64,000 nucleotides of DNA from Malachius bipustulatus (Eukaryota > Arthropoda > Insecta > Coleoptera > Melyridae): NCBI GenBank assembly GCA_910589415.1, contig OU342631.1, positions 59,176,598 to 59,240,597 of the forward strand, in the 5' to 3' direction. Positions 19,506 to 30,556 of the stretch are shown here, piece by piece. How positions within the stretch are numbered: position 1 is the stretch's first letter; every line of letters starts with the position of its first letter. A program made the position numbers and the translations under genes. A model generated the notes under the pieces. That model worked only from the letters and a program-made list of their open reading frames with translations. It did no database searches and was not told the DNA's origin.

Positions 19506-20473
19506 ACTAGGTAAAATGTATAATGTCTTGGCATATGAAATATAATATAGTAAAATACTCGTGTTAGGAAGTAATTTTACTCCTTCTATAACGTCTGAGA
19601 ATTCCCGGTTAATAGGTGTGTTTTACCTTACTTATAATAAGTTCTCTGGAATATTTTACTTGCCTGACCCTTCGAAGTATTATACATAATACCTTTTCCA
19701 GCAAAATTTTTGTTATAATATTTTTTGAGGCTAGATAGCTGTTAACTATGGAATCAACTCTGTTGCCAGAAAGGTGCAATACATCGCTCTCAAATTTCAG
19801 GGGTCAAATCTGAAAAAATGCTTGTTTTTTTTTAATCAGAAAATGATACGTCACGTGATACATCATTTATTAAAAGCCTAGTTCATTTGCTTTACGACTG
19901 TCCAAAAAATATTGAAGTTGGAGCTTGTTTATTACTTTTTATTTATTATTTTTTATTAAATTTATTATTTAAACTTATCATTTATTTATTAAATAAACAT
20001 TTATTTCGTTAGCAATTAAATTAAATAGTCTTAAAACGTTGCTTTCCTACAATGTAACATTGAATACTTCATGTTTCTAGAAAACTTTTTTTCGTCAAAT
20101 AGTTGTATCAGCAATAAAAAACACATTATTTTAATTTTTTCCATATTTGTTACATACTTCCAAATTCAAAATTTTTTAGACAGTCGCAAAATAAATGATT
20201 CAAGCTTTTAAATGATGTATCACATGACCTATCTTCTCATTAAAAAAATCATAATGGCGGATGGCGGGTGTATCGTAAAATGATTCGGATTTTTTTTTCA
20301 AAGAATGTGGAATGTTAGATTTAAATGTTTGTCAGATTTAATAAATAATTTTTGAAAAAGCGAGAATAAGAAGTATGTATTGATATAAAAGAAACCTTTA
20401 CAATGGTATACCTACCTACTACCTATCTGAAAATGTTTGAGAACCACTGGTCAGCTTGAGGCATAATATATAT
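19506..20473. other. AT-rich spacer containing a palindromic MITE (about 19835-20240)
   Basis: Between 19838-19923 and 20148-20235 an inverted repeat of about 86 bp (GTGATACATCATTTA...GACTGTC...AAAATATTG) is visible, enclosing a very AT-rich centre. Nothing coding was recognised elsewhere here. Confidence 0.55.
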
Positions 20474-20964
20474 CAGTACCTCAGAGCTAAACTGTATTAA
20501 CTACCAATCTTAAAATTTTCCAGGAGAGCATTTTAAAGTTTGCAAAAGCAAAATATTATTATTGGTCGCTTTACCTTAATTTTTAATGAGTGAAGGAAAT
20601 CTGTTTTGAATATTATGATACTCGTAGTTTATATCGCTATTATTATTTCAAAAATGTCTATTGTCTTTTTTGAAAAAAATGGACTTAATATTGTTTAGTC
20701 TCAAATGTTTTGCTCTACCTAGGAGTTAATACAACGTAAGAATTGCTTACTAAAGGAGATATTACGGAATAAAATAACATCATTTGCAAAAAAATAGTGT
20801 TTATTAATAAAATAAAATAAAAACATTCTAATAAATTATAAATCATACTTAAACATTCAGTTCCTAAGGTTAAAACTAAAAACTCAAATTCCAACAAATT
20901 AAAAATATTGAAAATGGTAACAAAGACTGCATACTCTAAAATTACTACACAAAAGTAGACTTTT

Positions 20965-22970
20965 CTAATCAATGTCATCGCTGGCTTTATCAGAGTGTGT
21001 CAAGCTTTGATAGAAATTATGAAACTGATTAGGTACCCACGGAAGCAAACTCTGAAGGTGATTATATTTTTTGGTTGATATACAATTGGGCTGATTTCGA
21101 ATAGGGGATAGATTTAAAGGCATTTGTGCACGTCTGCCACTTCTTCTTAAATCAACACATTGAAAAATATTTGAGTCTAAATCAGTCTTGAAGAAGAGCA
21201 GCCCAAAATTGTCACTTCGTATTTGTAAATGCACTACTTTGGACATTTGAAAATCTCTATTTTCTGTGGTTTTCTTCCGGTTTACAAAAAAAGAATTATT
21301 ATTATACAGTGTTTTAAAGTCTTTTAAATCTGCAAGTTCCATATTCACCACATTGAATGTCTTTGATCGACAGCAAAGTCTAGCTAGCTGCTGCCAATCC
21401 CATGGGGTCATTATTTTCAAAAATGGAGTTCTTTTTCTTTCCCTTTCGATGAGAGAATGATCGCTGTCCACCTCCATATGCGTATGACCGCGCAACAGGA
21501 ATTTGTGATTAATTACTTTTAAATTAGAGTGTTCATGGATTATCCAAAAATACGCCATCACCATTATTATATTCCGGTTTTGTGATGGACAATTGTCAGA
21601 CCAGACCGTTATTTCTGATACTTTTTCTGGCAATGTTGTAGCCCATTTTAGAATTCCGGAGGCCATTTCATTCGCTCCTCGTCCGGATTTTGATTCATCC
21701 CACATGAAGCAAGTAGTACAGTTAGTAGTCGAATCACAAATTGTATAATTGTATGTCCAAAGCTTTAATTTATAAAAGCTTTGTGCATTTGTGAGTAGTG
21801 GTGTGGGCAGACATTTCTGTAAATCAACAGTCAATAGTCTTTCTTTACCTTCACTTTTTGCTGCTCTCTCCTTATCGGCATTTTTACTTGCATACCTTTT
21901 CTGGGCTTCTAAAAGGTGTTGCTGATACTCATTTTCAATATTTCTTTCCTCTTCCGTTGCTTGTGCTTTAGCCAACATAAATTTGTCGCATTCATCACAA
22001 GTGTCGTTGTAGGGCAGTTTGAAAGACAAATTAAACTCTGTATTGAATATTTCTGAATATAGCCAAGATTTGGCAATGCTTTCTTCTGGTAAATTTTTTT
22101 CTGTACAATCACTTCGATAGAGTTCGTACATTCGAGTTATGTTAAGTTCATTTCCCAAATATTTTTTTCCTGAACGTTCCCTAGAATAGTGGGATTCGAC
22201 GCACGGAAATTTGTTAATGTGATCCCTGACGCCTTGTTTAACAAATTCAGGAATTTTATTGACAGCAACATGTTTACCTCTTAGGTCTTCGTGAATTAGA
22301 CCGCCATCCATTTGTTTTCTAATGGCTTTTGTGACAAAAGTTTCAGATATACATAAAGTGGAGAGGAAGAACTTTTGGCAAACATCTACTCTTACTTTGT
22401 TAATATCAAAAGCGTAGTGCCTAGTGAATTTTCTTCTACCAGCTCTTTGACCGGTTTTCTCACGTCTACGTTCTACAGGAACACACTGTACCATCGTGGA
22501 AACAAACTGTCTTTTCAAGTCCATGTTTTTGCTATCATTCCAAAATTCCGAATTTATAAATTTTCTTTGATCTTCTGATATTTTGGTTGTACATTTTAAA
22601 CCACAACTTTCATTGCATGGTTGACCCACCTGTTTTGCTTTTAAAAGCTTAATTTTGGCTTGATGTTCCTCTCCCACAGATACCTTTTTCTTTAGCAAAT
22701 TTTTCTTCCACATCTTCACATTTGACTTTCTTTTCTTCCCTTTATGAAGAGGAGCGTCAATTTCAACATTGTCAGTTTGTTGTTCTATTTTTAAATCACT
22801 TCCAAATTCTTCATTACTATCAGGTTCATACGTCTTATCAGCTACAGAATCATCAGAATCAACTACACTCATATTTACAGTCTTCTCAGTAATTGTCACA
22901 TCTCTGACTTCAGCTTCAGCAACTTGTATTTTCTCTATATTGGGACATATTTTTGAGCCACACGAATATC
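20965..22970 (-). CDS. DDE-like transposase candidate, exon 3 (main exon)
   Basis: Encodes the last 668 or so residues; an internal ATG at 22899 would give 644. An acidic N-terminus (DSDDSVADKTYEPDSNEEF) and Lys-rich linker precede a Cys cluster (CNESCGLKC) and a CDECDKF pair, probably zinc-binding. The core then has LLTVDLQKCLPTPL, FMWDESKSGRGANEM, ITVWSDNCPSQNRN and LLRGHTHMEVDSDHSLIERE. The Asp in TVDLQK, the Asp in WSDN and an acidic residue after GHTHME are plausible catalytic residues of an RNase-H-fold nuclease. The pattern belongs to a protein family that is very common but uncharacterised in insects. No stop interrupts it. Splice acceptor TTTTTTAAG at 22971. Confidence 0.7.
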
Positions 22971-23027
22971 CTTAAAAAATACTCAATTTACATCACCAGA
23001 ATAGATAAACATTAATTTTATTTTTAC

Positions 23028-23210
23028 CTATATCAGCAAAACTATCATGAGAGAGTTCTGTCATATTCACCACGATCAGATTATTTTGTGGAATATTATT
23101 TGGTTGAATTTTTTCATTGGTTGCAGATTCATTATTACCATCCTCTTGCAATACTAATACAGGTGCAGCAGTATTTTGGTGAAGAAAACACGGCACTTCA
23201 TCAGATAATT
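23028..23210 (-). CDS. DDE-like transposase candidate, exon 2
   Basis: 183 nt between acceptor AAATTCCAG (ending 23211) and donor GATATAG/GTAAAAAT. Both junctions are phase 1, which keeps the frame from exon 1 and into exon 3. The encoded piece is acidic and Asn/Gln-rich (LSDEVPCFLHQNTAAPVLVL, PNNIPQNNLIVVNMTELSHD), without a recognised domain. The intron to exon 3 is only about 57 bp. Confidence 0.6.
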
Positions 23211-23496
23211 CTGGAATTTATTTTGTTTTAGCTAATAAAGTACTAAGCAAAAATATCAATTTTTATTTCAATGTTCTAGACGAACTGTAACTATGGGGAT
23301 AGGAAATGTTGCTATAAAAGTGTATCAACTCACACGGGGTTCGATTATTTAGAAGTATTAACTCCTTATAAATATCGAACCACCAAAAACCAGCTTTTAC
23401 GTCAACAAAATACCTAAGCCCAAGAAACTAAAAAGCTAAATGCAAAAATAATACAATAAAGTAGTTTCCTATTGCTTAAAATAACAATATTCTTAC

Positions 23497-23566
23497 CGTT
23501 GTCTAGGTTAGAATCACATTCATCTTCATGAAAATCTTGCTTTTTTTCCAAATCTTCACACGGCAT
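23497..23566 (-). CDS. DDE-like transposase candidate, exon 1
   Basis: ATG at 23566 begins MPCEDLEKKQDFHEDECDSN and the exon ends at donor AACG/GTAAGAAT, phase 1, matching exon 2. The three exons total 2259 nt, 752 residues. The frame stays open upstream to about 23653, and another ATG in a different frame at 23639 (MSSRAQKIMQMVAAP, 27 codons) could be an upstream ORF or the true start after a one-base loss. I favour 23566 for this copy. Confidence 0.5.
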
Positions 23567-23899
23567 TATTTGATATACAAAAGTCTTTATTACATGGTGC
23601 CGCGACCATTTGCATAATTTTTTGCGCTCTGCTAGACATTTTTGTAAGTACAAAGAGATTCACAATGAACTTTTAAACATCACGAATTAACACGATACAC
23701 GTGTTGTAACTTTAGAGACATGGATTAAATACGATATCCAAATAGGTTATATCCAATGGAAGAGTAGTATACATGAACATTTTGGATTTAATACAGCTGG
23801 TAATTCTGGATCACATTATTATCTGCATTAAATCCAGATACGATTGTTACTTACGAAAATAATACAATTTATATTGAAAATGTAAATTTTATTAATTTT

Positions 23900-24800
23900 G
23901 AGTAAGTATCTGGAAAGTATCGCCGCTAAAATCTCTGTCGGTCAGTCTGTGGGTCTGTTCGCTTTTCTAGGAAACACTCTACAGCCGCCGGTTTTCATCT
24001 GGGAAAGATGAAATTTGGCTCGATCGAAGAGGCGCACGGTCCCGCGATGCCTATTGAAAATGAGCGGGATCCGTTACCGGGAAGTGTCTTTTTTTCGGGA
24101 ATTTCGGTTTTTTTCGGGAATAGCCTAGGAAACACTCTAAGGCCCGTATTCATCAATAAATTTAACCCCTGGGGTTATATTTTGGAACATGTCATTGGTT
24201 TAAACTTCGTAGCGTTCGTAGGCTTTGAGCATTAGACCAATCAGCTGTCAGAAAATTCAAAATATAACCCCAGAGTTATATTTTGAAGTTTGATGAATAC
24301 GGACATAAGTGTTCGAAAGTTGCACCGATCGAGATGAAACTCGGTAGGCACGAAGCTCTGGACCCCCGAATACGACCTATTGAAAATGGGCCAGATCCGA
24401 GAATTTTAAGAACCCCTTTCAGGGCCGTACTTTTTTTTGCAACGTCCCGACATAAGGACTCGTTTCTCGGTAACGGTACATCGCGGACGGATTCTGCTAG
24501 TGCAGTTACTTAGGGAAAGAATGGACGTACAAACTTTGTAGAGATCGTTTTTCGAAAAAATAATTAGGTGACCAGTAATCGGCCCTCAAAGAATGGAATA
24601 TACTCTTTTCGCATGATTTTTCGGTTTTTTCAAAATTTTTTCAAAATTTATTCGACCGATCGGGAATATAACAAAGCTTTATGATAGAGACGACCTTTAC
24701 CTACAAAAAAGATAGATATAGTTTTTTTCCTTAACCGTTGGAAAAACTGTCAAAATTCGGAAAAACTTCGGCAGGACATTGAGACGGTTCAGACGTGTTT
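23900..24800 (+). repeat. Dispersed repeat family R, copy 3 (interrupted by a MITE)
   Basis: Carries both halves: CCGCTAAAATCTCTGTCGG, GAAATTTGGCTCGATCGAAG, GAGCGGGATCCG, CGGGAATAGCCTAGG, then after the MITE GCACCGATCGAGATGAAACT and GGGCCAGATCCGAGAATTTT. ORFs over it are accidental. Confidence 0.8.
24141..24305. mobile_element. 165-bp MITE with TAA target duplication (PIF/Harbinger type)
   Basis: Ends GGCCCGTATTCATCAA and TTTGATGAATACGGACA; inner arms continue with GGGGTTATATTTTG and its inverse. TAA occurs at 24138-24140 and 24306-24308. Removing the MITE and one TAA rejoins repeat R as in copies at 7.4 and 25.5 kb. A 3-bp T-A-A target and GGCCCGTATTCAT termini fit PIF/Harbinger MITEs. Confidence 0.85.
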
Positions 24801-25334
24801 CGAATATATCTCCCTCCATCGACGACATAGTTCAACTTATGTAAAAATTTTTTTCTTCAACACATAATTTGAAGTCTCAGCTTTATTTCATCTCGATTAT
24901 GTATGTACTTTAAACTAAAAATAAAAAAGTTTTTCGCTGCTCGAAAATTAGCTTACACTTTTATTTTTATTAAAAATACGATAAATTAATCCTTTTTTAT
25001 TTTTTTTGTCTTATTCTTTATGGACGATTGGGAAAATTAGAAGGACAGTCGCAACGACAATTGATTTGCCAAAATGACTGTGAAAAAATTATCCACATTG
25101 GTCTTTTAAAAACGAAGATATGACAATTTTAAGAAATCAATATGTACTAGGTAGGTACGTTCCCGGCAATGCCGGCGACGGCTCGTGTCTTCTTGACCCG
25201 TCGAAGCCGGCCTCGTTCGCTGATCGTCCCCGCTATTATTATCATTACGTCCGGTAGGTATAGGTAACCATAATACAGGGTTACTGTACAGAAGTACAGA
25301 AGTCACAGAAGTTTCGTAAGTATACGTATTCTTG

Positions 25335-25760
25335 TGCCCGAAAAATGTCTGTCTGTCGGTCTGTTCTGTCTGTGAAATTGCTAGGAAACACTCTAGAGCC
25401 GCCAGTTTTCATGTGGGAAAGTTGAAATTTGGCTCGATTGAAGAGGCGCACCGTGGCACGATGCCTATTGAAAATGAGCGGGATCCGTTCCCGGGAAGTG
25501 TCATTTTTTCGGGAATTTCGGGATTTTTCGGGAATAGCCTAGTAATAGCCACTCAAGTGTCTGAAAGTTTTACCGATCGGGACGAAACTTGGTAAGGACG
25601 AAGCTCGTGACCCCCAAATACGACCTATTGAAAATGGGCCGGATCCGAGAATTTTAAGACCCCCGTTCAGGGCCGTATTTTTTTTAAAACGTCCCGACTT
25701 AAGGATTTGTTCCTCGGTAACGGTACATAGCGGGGAGATTCTGTTATTCTTGTACAAGAT
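25335..25760 (+). repeat. Dispersed repeat family R, copy 4 (most complete)
   Basis: Has both halves without interruption. The halves resemble each other: CTAGGAAACACTC, a GATCG...GAAA(A/C)TT word, then CCTATTGAAAATGAGC/GGGCCGGATCCG. This implies an old internal duplication of about 150 bp. Confidence 0.8.
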
Positions 25761-25984
25761 TCGTACCTTGTTAGATAGCTACTACACTAAGCATGTTTTT
25801 AAAACAATTTGTACGCAAGTTGCCTTGACAATTTTGCGAAAATAACTTGTAAAAACTTTTAAATCTTATTTAAAAAAAATAGTTTGTGAAAGTTTTTCTT
25901 TGAAATTTTCACACGATCGAAATACCTCAGGATATTTTTTATTCCAGAAGGAAGCATAGTATTAGACAAGTATTCCAGCAAAAA

Positions 25985-26135
25985 AAAAATCAAAAAGTTA
26001 AAGTAGATTTTTTGAAAATTACATTTCAAGACATTTGAAACCAGTTTTTTAAGAAAAGTTGAAAATCGAAATATCTCAAAATCTATTGAGTTTTGTATAG
26101 TGCATGTTGGGGTTAATTTACTCCTTACCTCTTGT
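25985..26135. repeat. Dispersed repeat, inverted partner of 3390-3545
   Basis: Matches 3545-3390 in inverse orientation, including GTATAGTGCATGTTGGGG and TTAATTTACTCCTTACC. Confidence 0.7.
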
Positions 26136-26289
26136 TTTATCAGATCACCAAAGGAATGTATCCAGTTACCAGTAACCCTGTATATGCGCGGCTACTGTTC
26201 GGGTAACGGCTTAATTACTGTTTTTTCTTATGCATTTTTTTAATAATTGTTTTTACACTTAATTGCGACGTACTATTAGTCTTTCACTA

Positions 26290-27050
26290 ATAATTTGAAG
26301 TGATTATTGTATTAAAATTTGAAAAAATGCGCACTGAAAAATACGAGAAAATTAGCAAAAATTCGGAAATTTTTTTCTTCGCAATTTCCGGGTACAGAGA
26401 CTCGGGGATGACTTGCGCTTGGTAGTCGAAAAATTCTTTTGTTACAATTTTCATTTTTTTTCGCTGAAGTTTCAAAAATGGCGACGCTACAACGGATCGA
26501 AAATGGCCGAGTATTTTGACGAAATTTCAAAGTTTACGTTCGCAAAAATTGACTTTCCGGTATAAGTTCAAATGTCGTGCACTAATTTGATTTAGTTGCA
26601 TTATATTACCTTCTGTTTAATATAACCGCCGACTTTGTTTGAACGATTTTAATAAAATGGCGTGCGATTCAGCCAAAGTCGGTTGGAAGCGGAAATTTTC
26701 AATGGTCTTTCGCACATTTTTCGATGTAAATCTGTTCGCGGTGATCCAAATAAGATCACGGAGGTACTCGCGTGTGGCTAAGAAAAGGGTCTCGTCCCCC
26801 ACCCTCGACTCAAACTAACACGAAAGTAACTTTTTACGCGAATCTATAACTTCCACGCGAATTTTCGTAAGTTCACATATTGGTCCTTCAGGAGCAATAT
26901 AGAAAAAATAGTCACAAAAAAGGAGGTGGCAGGCGTTAACTTTGACGGGGAATCTACTGCTTTCAGGGCCGTACTGATATAGAAAAACTGCAATTAAAAA
27001 AAAAAACAACAGATGACAAATTTCAACTTTGACTGGGATCTACTGACACT
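26290..27050. other. Right arm of the DDE transposon, unassigned
   Basis: No coherent ORF and no homology to other parts of the window noticed. Words with CGCGAA recur near 26.8 kb. Confidence 0.4.
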
Positions 27051-27127
27051 GCGGGCCGAAGGCCCGCCATGGAGGGCCGAAGGCCCGACGCCGCCGGCAG
27101 GCCAAGATTTTCGTAAGGAAAATCTTG
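27051..27127. repeat. Cluster of three GC-rich/AT hairpins near the transposon's right end
   Basis: GCGGGCCGAAGGCCCGC (27051-27067), GGGCCGAAGGCCC (27074-27086) and CAAGATTTTC-GTAA-GGAAAATCTTG (27103-27127) are perfect or near-perfect stem-loops in a row, in otherwise AT-rich DNA. Confidence 0.85.
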
Positions 27128-27391
27128 TTTAGCTCTGAATGAATAAACAACTTCTGGCACTTAATACACATTATTATTTTTGACCAGAAATATTGCGCTC
27201 ATAATTTAGTTTAGCTCGGAGTCGACTAGGAACTTAATACAGTTTTACTTTGCATAATTCCGAAACAGTATTACCTAGGAGTTAATACTAATAACCATTC
27301 AACAGAGCAGTACTGAATTGATATTAAAATGAATAAAGCCTATTTTCGAAAAAAATGGAATTAATACAGTTTAGCTCTGAGGTACTGATAT

Positions 27392-27929
27392 GCATTTGTC
27401 TGTTTCTTTCTACTTTTACGACTTCCCGTTTCCTTAAAATGGTTCCACTATAAATTGAGACCATAATAGATTTCATGTAAATAATATTAATCGAGAGTTT
27501 TATTCTGTTCACTTCTCATTCCCTTATCGACGCGATAAAAATAATAGTAATAATATCATTCCGTTCTCGTCTCATATTGCCATAACTAACATTTTATTTT
27601 CCAGTTGACCGAACTCCGCAAAAAAACTTGTCCTAGACCTACTGGCATAAAGTCCGCATTATCGTCAAACGGTAAACGGGGCGCCGTTTTTTTACCGGAT
27701 GCTGGGCCGGGAAGATATATACCGGGCGTTCACCAATCATGCCCCATAATCAATGATTATTTTACGTTTACCATTTTAAGGAAATAATAAATTAACGTTA
27801 TTTTTTAATGTCGTGTATCATTTGTGTAAATCCACCCAAATATCCCGTGTGAAGGCATTGGTTAAGTAGCAAATTAACCAAATAATTAAGACGTCCTCTC
27901 CAAAAAAAAGGAGAGACGTTACAGGTTAT
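27392..27929. other. Unassigned spacer
   Basis: A GC-richer patch at 27640-27720 (GGCGCCGTTTTTTTACCGG) stands out. No supported gene. Confidence 0.4.
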
Positions 27930-29260
27930 TGGGTTGCTGAGTCAATAAAAAGCCAAAGAGTTACATCAACTGTGTATTTCTATAAAGCTAGCTTTCGAGG
28001 GAAACTGCCCCCCTTCATCAGGCTTGAAATTAGTTCAGTTGTGGCTCATTAGTTGTTGTAAAATTAAAGTATGGAATATTGGGTGTCATTATAAAATTGA
28101 TTAAAAACTATTTCAAAACAAGAAGTTACATTGTCAGACCACCCTTGTGCTTGAAAATCATCAAAATGGCGGGTTCTTATCACCGGACCATATGTCTTCA
28201 GGACGACTGCCTCAAGGGAACAAGGGTGGTCTGACAATGTAACTTCTTGTTTTAAATTAGTTTTTGAGATGATTGGTAATATTATGATAGAACTTACTCT
28301 TAATGTGAGGTTATCAAAATTTAAAATCAACAAGTACAAAGGACATCCTGGCTGTATAAATATAAATGTATGTATTGTCTGGTTCTGAATAATTATACTT
28401 CTGCTTCTGACATGTTATTTTTGCAGTTATGTTACAGACCATTTAATGAAATCAAAAAGCTTTCATCTTAGCTGTTTATTATGTTATTTGTTATTGTTCA
28501 GCCACCATTTTTGCATCGAAAATTCAGGACGGCGATGCGCGCAGACTCTCCTGATGGTATGGAGTGACGTGGTATCTGGGTATACGTCGCTGTCAAATTC
28601 AAAAAACCAGAGGCCAGGGAAATTATTTTTGAGTTTTGGAGTTAGTCTATTCTTGAAGTTAACTTTATTGAAATCAATTATTATGTGACTTGGCTGTCAT
28701 CGAGATGCCCCTTCTCAACTCCCCACTTATTTAAACAAAGTAGGTACATATAATAGACTGCACTTAGGTTGCTAATATCTGTTCTTTTATTAAGAGAATA
28801 ATTGTCTTTCTGAATCTCAACCATTTCATGGAACATTCTTTTTTGGTGGTTTTTTTCCCTTATAAGGACTTTGGCCTCCTCATAATGAGGTGTGGTCGGA
28901 ATTCACACAATGCTGCACGAATTCACATCTGAGATTTTTTAATTTACCATCACTTTTATGGAGTGTGATCCTATTATGCAACGACCCCTGTGCTGCCCTA
29001 TGTATTTACCATCACAATCTTTGCATGGTATGCAGTAAATGACATTTGTTATTCTGGACATGGGTGTTTTATCTTTTGTTATATTGAATAGTTTTTTCCC
29101 AAAGTGGTGTTATTTTTTTTGGCTATTTTCACATTTAACTGTTTATCTTTGAAGACGTTAAATTAGTCTGGGTGTCATTTCTTTTATCCATGGTAATGAT
29201 TTGTATTTTAACGGATGATCTTGATTAATACGGTTTATAGGAATATCCAGGAATAAATAA
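27930..29260 (-). pseudogene. Penelope-like element, 3' part with GIY-YIG endonuclease
   Basis: Minus-strand reading from about 29250 gives LPWIKEMTPRLI, KLFNITKDKTP, then VIYCIPCKDCDGKYIGQ, the start of a GIY-YIG nuclease as found after the RT of Penelope-like elements. Downstream, in another frame, EAKVLIRE and HQKRMFHEMVEIQKD resemble its C-terminus. Frameshifts and stops make it dead. The 3' region down to about 27930 includes CCTGATGAAGG...CGAAAGC at 28023-27990, similar to the hammerhead-ribozyme-like sequence of Penelope termini. RT is missing. Confidence 0.6.
28115..28253. repeat. Inverted repeat within the Penelope 3' region
   Basis: About 38 bp at 28115-28152 (ACAAGAAGTTACATTGTCAG, then ACCACCCTTGT) is repeated inversely at 28213-28253. 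Confidence 0.75.
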
Positions 29261-29597
29261 ATTGTTATTGTTAAATTGTTTGGATTTAATTTATTGTGTT
29301 GTTGTGTGACCTGTAAAATTAAAAAGACACAGCGTAGGGCAGGTCAAGATATCAGTATTTTCAGTGTAAAATTTTTAGGCTAGACGATCACTATAAATTT
29401 GTCATTTTTGTCTCTCTTTTTGTGGGGTGACCGCAGTTCACCGCAAAACTGACCCCCACCCACCTTCTCCGTTCCTTTCGGGTTCAAAGGAATCAGTAGG
29501 TACCCGGACGGAGCGCGAGGAGTGATATTCTCTGCTCGCCCTTTTTGGCCGTTCATTTTCAAAATTAAAAACGAGGCGAGTAGAGAGTTGCAATCTA
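29261..29597. other. Spacer without recognised content
   Basis: Includes a GC-richer patch (29420-29560) with overlapping small minus ORFs that resemble nothing known. Confidence 0.4.
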
Positions 29598-30269
29598 CAG
29601 GTGTCCCGTATCGTTATGTTCAAATCTTGTGAGCATATAGTAGGCTTATTTCTAAGCCTAAAAAACCCAAAAGTGGCAGGTCTATCTTTATTCGTTACGA
29701 AGTTAGAGGCCTAAGAAAATAATGTCTAGTAAATACCAGATTTAACTTTGAAAACCACATAAAGCTTATTTTATTGACCAAATCTTTAGTTTATCATGTG
29801 TTAAAAATGTCCCATTCCTTGCTGAATACAAACTTGTGCTCGGAGGCCTATTGCCGAAGTAACAGTTCTAATTTCTCGTCTTTTTCGCGACCGATCTCTT
29901 GACCAGCATGCTGCGAATACGATCCGCTAATAATTGCTTTTTGGAATTTAGTTACAAACGCCAATTCCGAAATATGCTGGTGCTCCATATATTTGAATCC
30001 AAATGCCATTTTGTATGAGCAGGAGAACCTCTTCTAATGTTTATTTCGGTGACATTTACTCATATCGTTACCATAGCAATAAATTATTAGCCTAAACCAC
30101 AATACATGTGGTTGTGTGGTTTTCAAAGTTGAATCTTTGTTATTTACTAGTCATAATTTTCTTAGGCCTATAACTTCGTAACGAATAATGATAGACCTGC
30201 CACTTTGGGCTCAAAATTAAGCCTACTATATGCTCAAAAAATTTGAACATAACGATACGGGACACCCTG
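29598..30269. mobile_element. Foldback element FB3 (~190-bp TIRs, TA target)
   Basis: Begins CAGGTGTCCCGTATCGTTAT and ends ATAACGATACGGGACACCCTG, with TA on both sides. Inner arms share AGCATATAGTAGGCTT, GGCAGGTCTAT and CTTCGTAACGAATA in inverse order. Confidence 0.85.
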
Positions 30270-30556
30270 TATAGTACGCTAAAGTTTCAAAAGTCATATG
30301 TATCGATTAAGAATACACATCCTTCTGATAGTTCGATTTATTTTGTTTCATTTACGTGGTTCTCATAGAAACCGTCAAGTTTGTATAAATACTCCATCCC
30401 GCATGAATAAATATACGTCAACATTGGTTTTGAATGAGAATTAAATGCACAAAACAGAGGATAGAAATGTCATTACGTGAATAAATTTTATGTAGTTGTC
30501 AGTGGCTGTCAAACTGACTTTAACCATTCAATTCATTCTTTGAATGATTCCTTTGC

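Larger units (their letters stand above)
25276..26180. mobile_element. TA-flanked element with 11-bp TIRs containing a repeat-R copy
   Basis: CAGGGTTACTG at 25276-25286 and CAGTAACCCTG at 26170-26180, each bordered by TA. It encloses repeat R copy 4 (25335-25760) and the segment 25985-26135 that is repeated inversely at 3390-3545. The TIR is short, so the ends need confirmation. Confidence 0.5.
20474..27387 (-). mobile_element. 6.9-kb DNA transposon with perfect 27-bp TIRs and ATAT target duplication
   Basis: Left terminus 20474-20500 (CAGTACCTCAGAGCTAAACT...) and right terminus 27361-27387 are perfect reverse complements over 27 bp. Both are flanked by ATAT (20470-20473 and 27388-27391). 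Sub-terminal copies of the words TTAATACAGTTTAGCTC and CTAGGAGTTAATAC occur at 20719-20733, 27121-27132, 27211-27245 and 27270-27285. Inside is a three-exon gene for a DDE-like protein. Later insertions (repeat R copies, a MITE, a TA-flanked element) enlarge the right half. A 4-bp duplication plus a large DDE protein would suit the Sola superfamily, but I cannot confirm it. Confidence 0.7.

Noticed and set aside
24008..24513. ORFs over repeat R (also 25332-25757)
   Set aside because: Not conserved between repeat copies; one of them is created by the MITE insertion.
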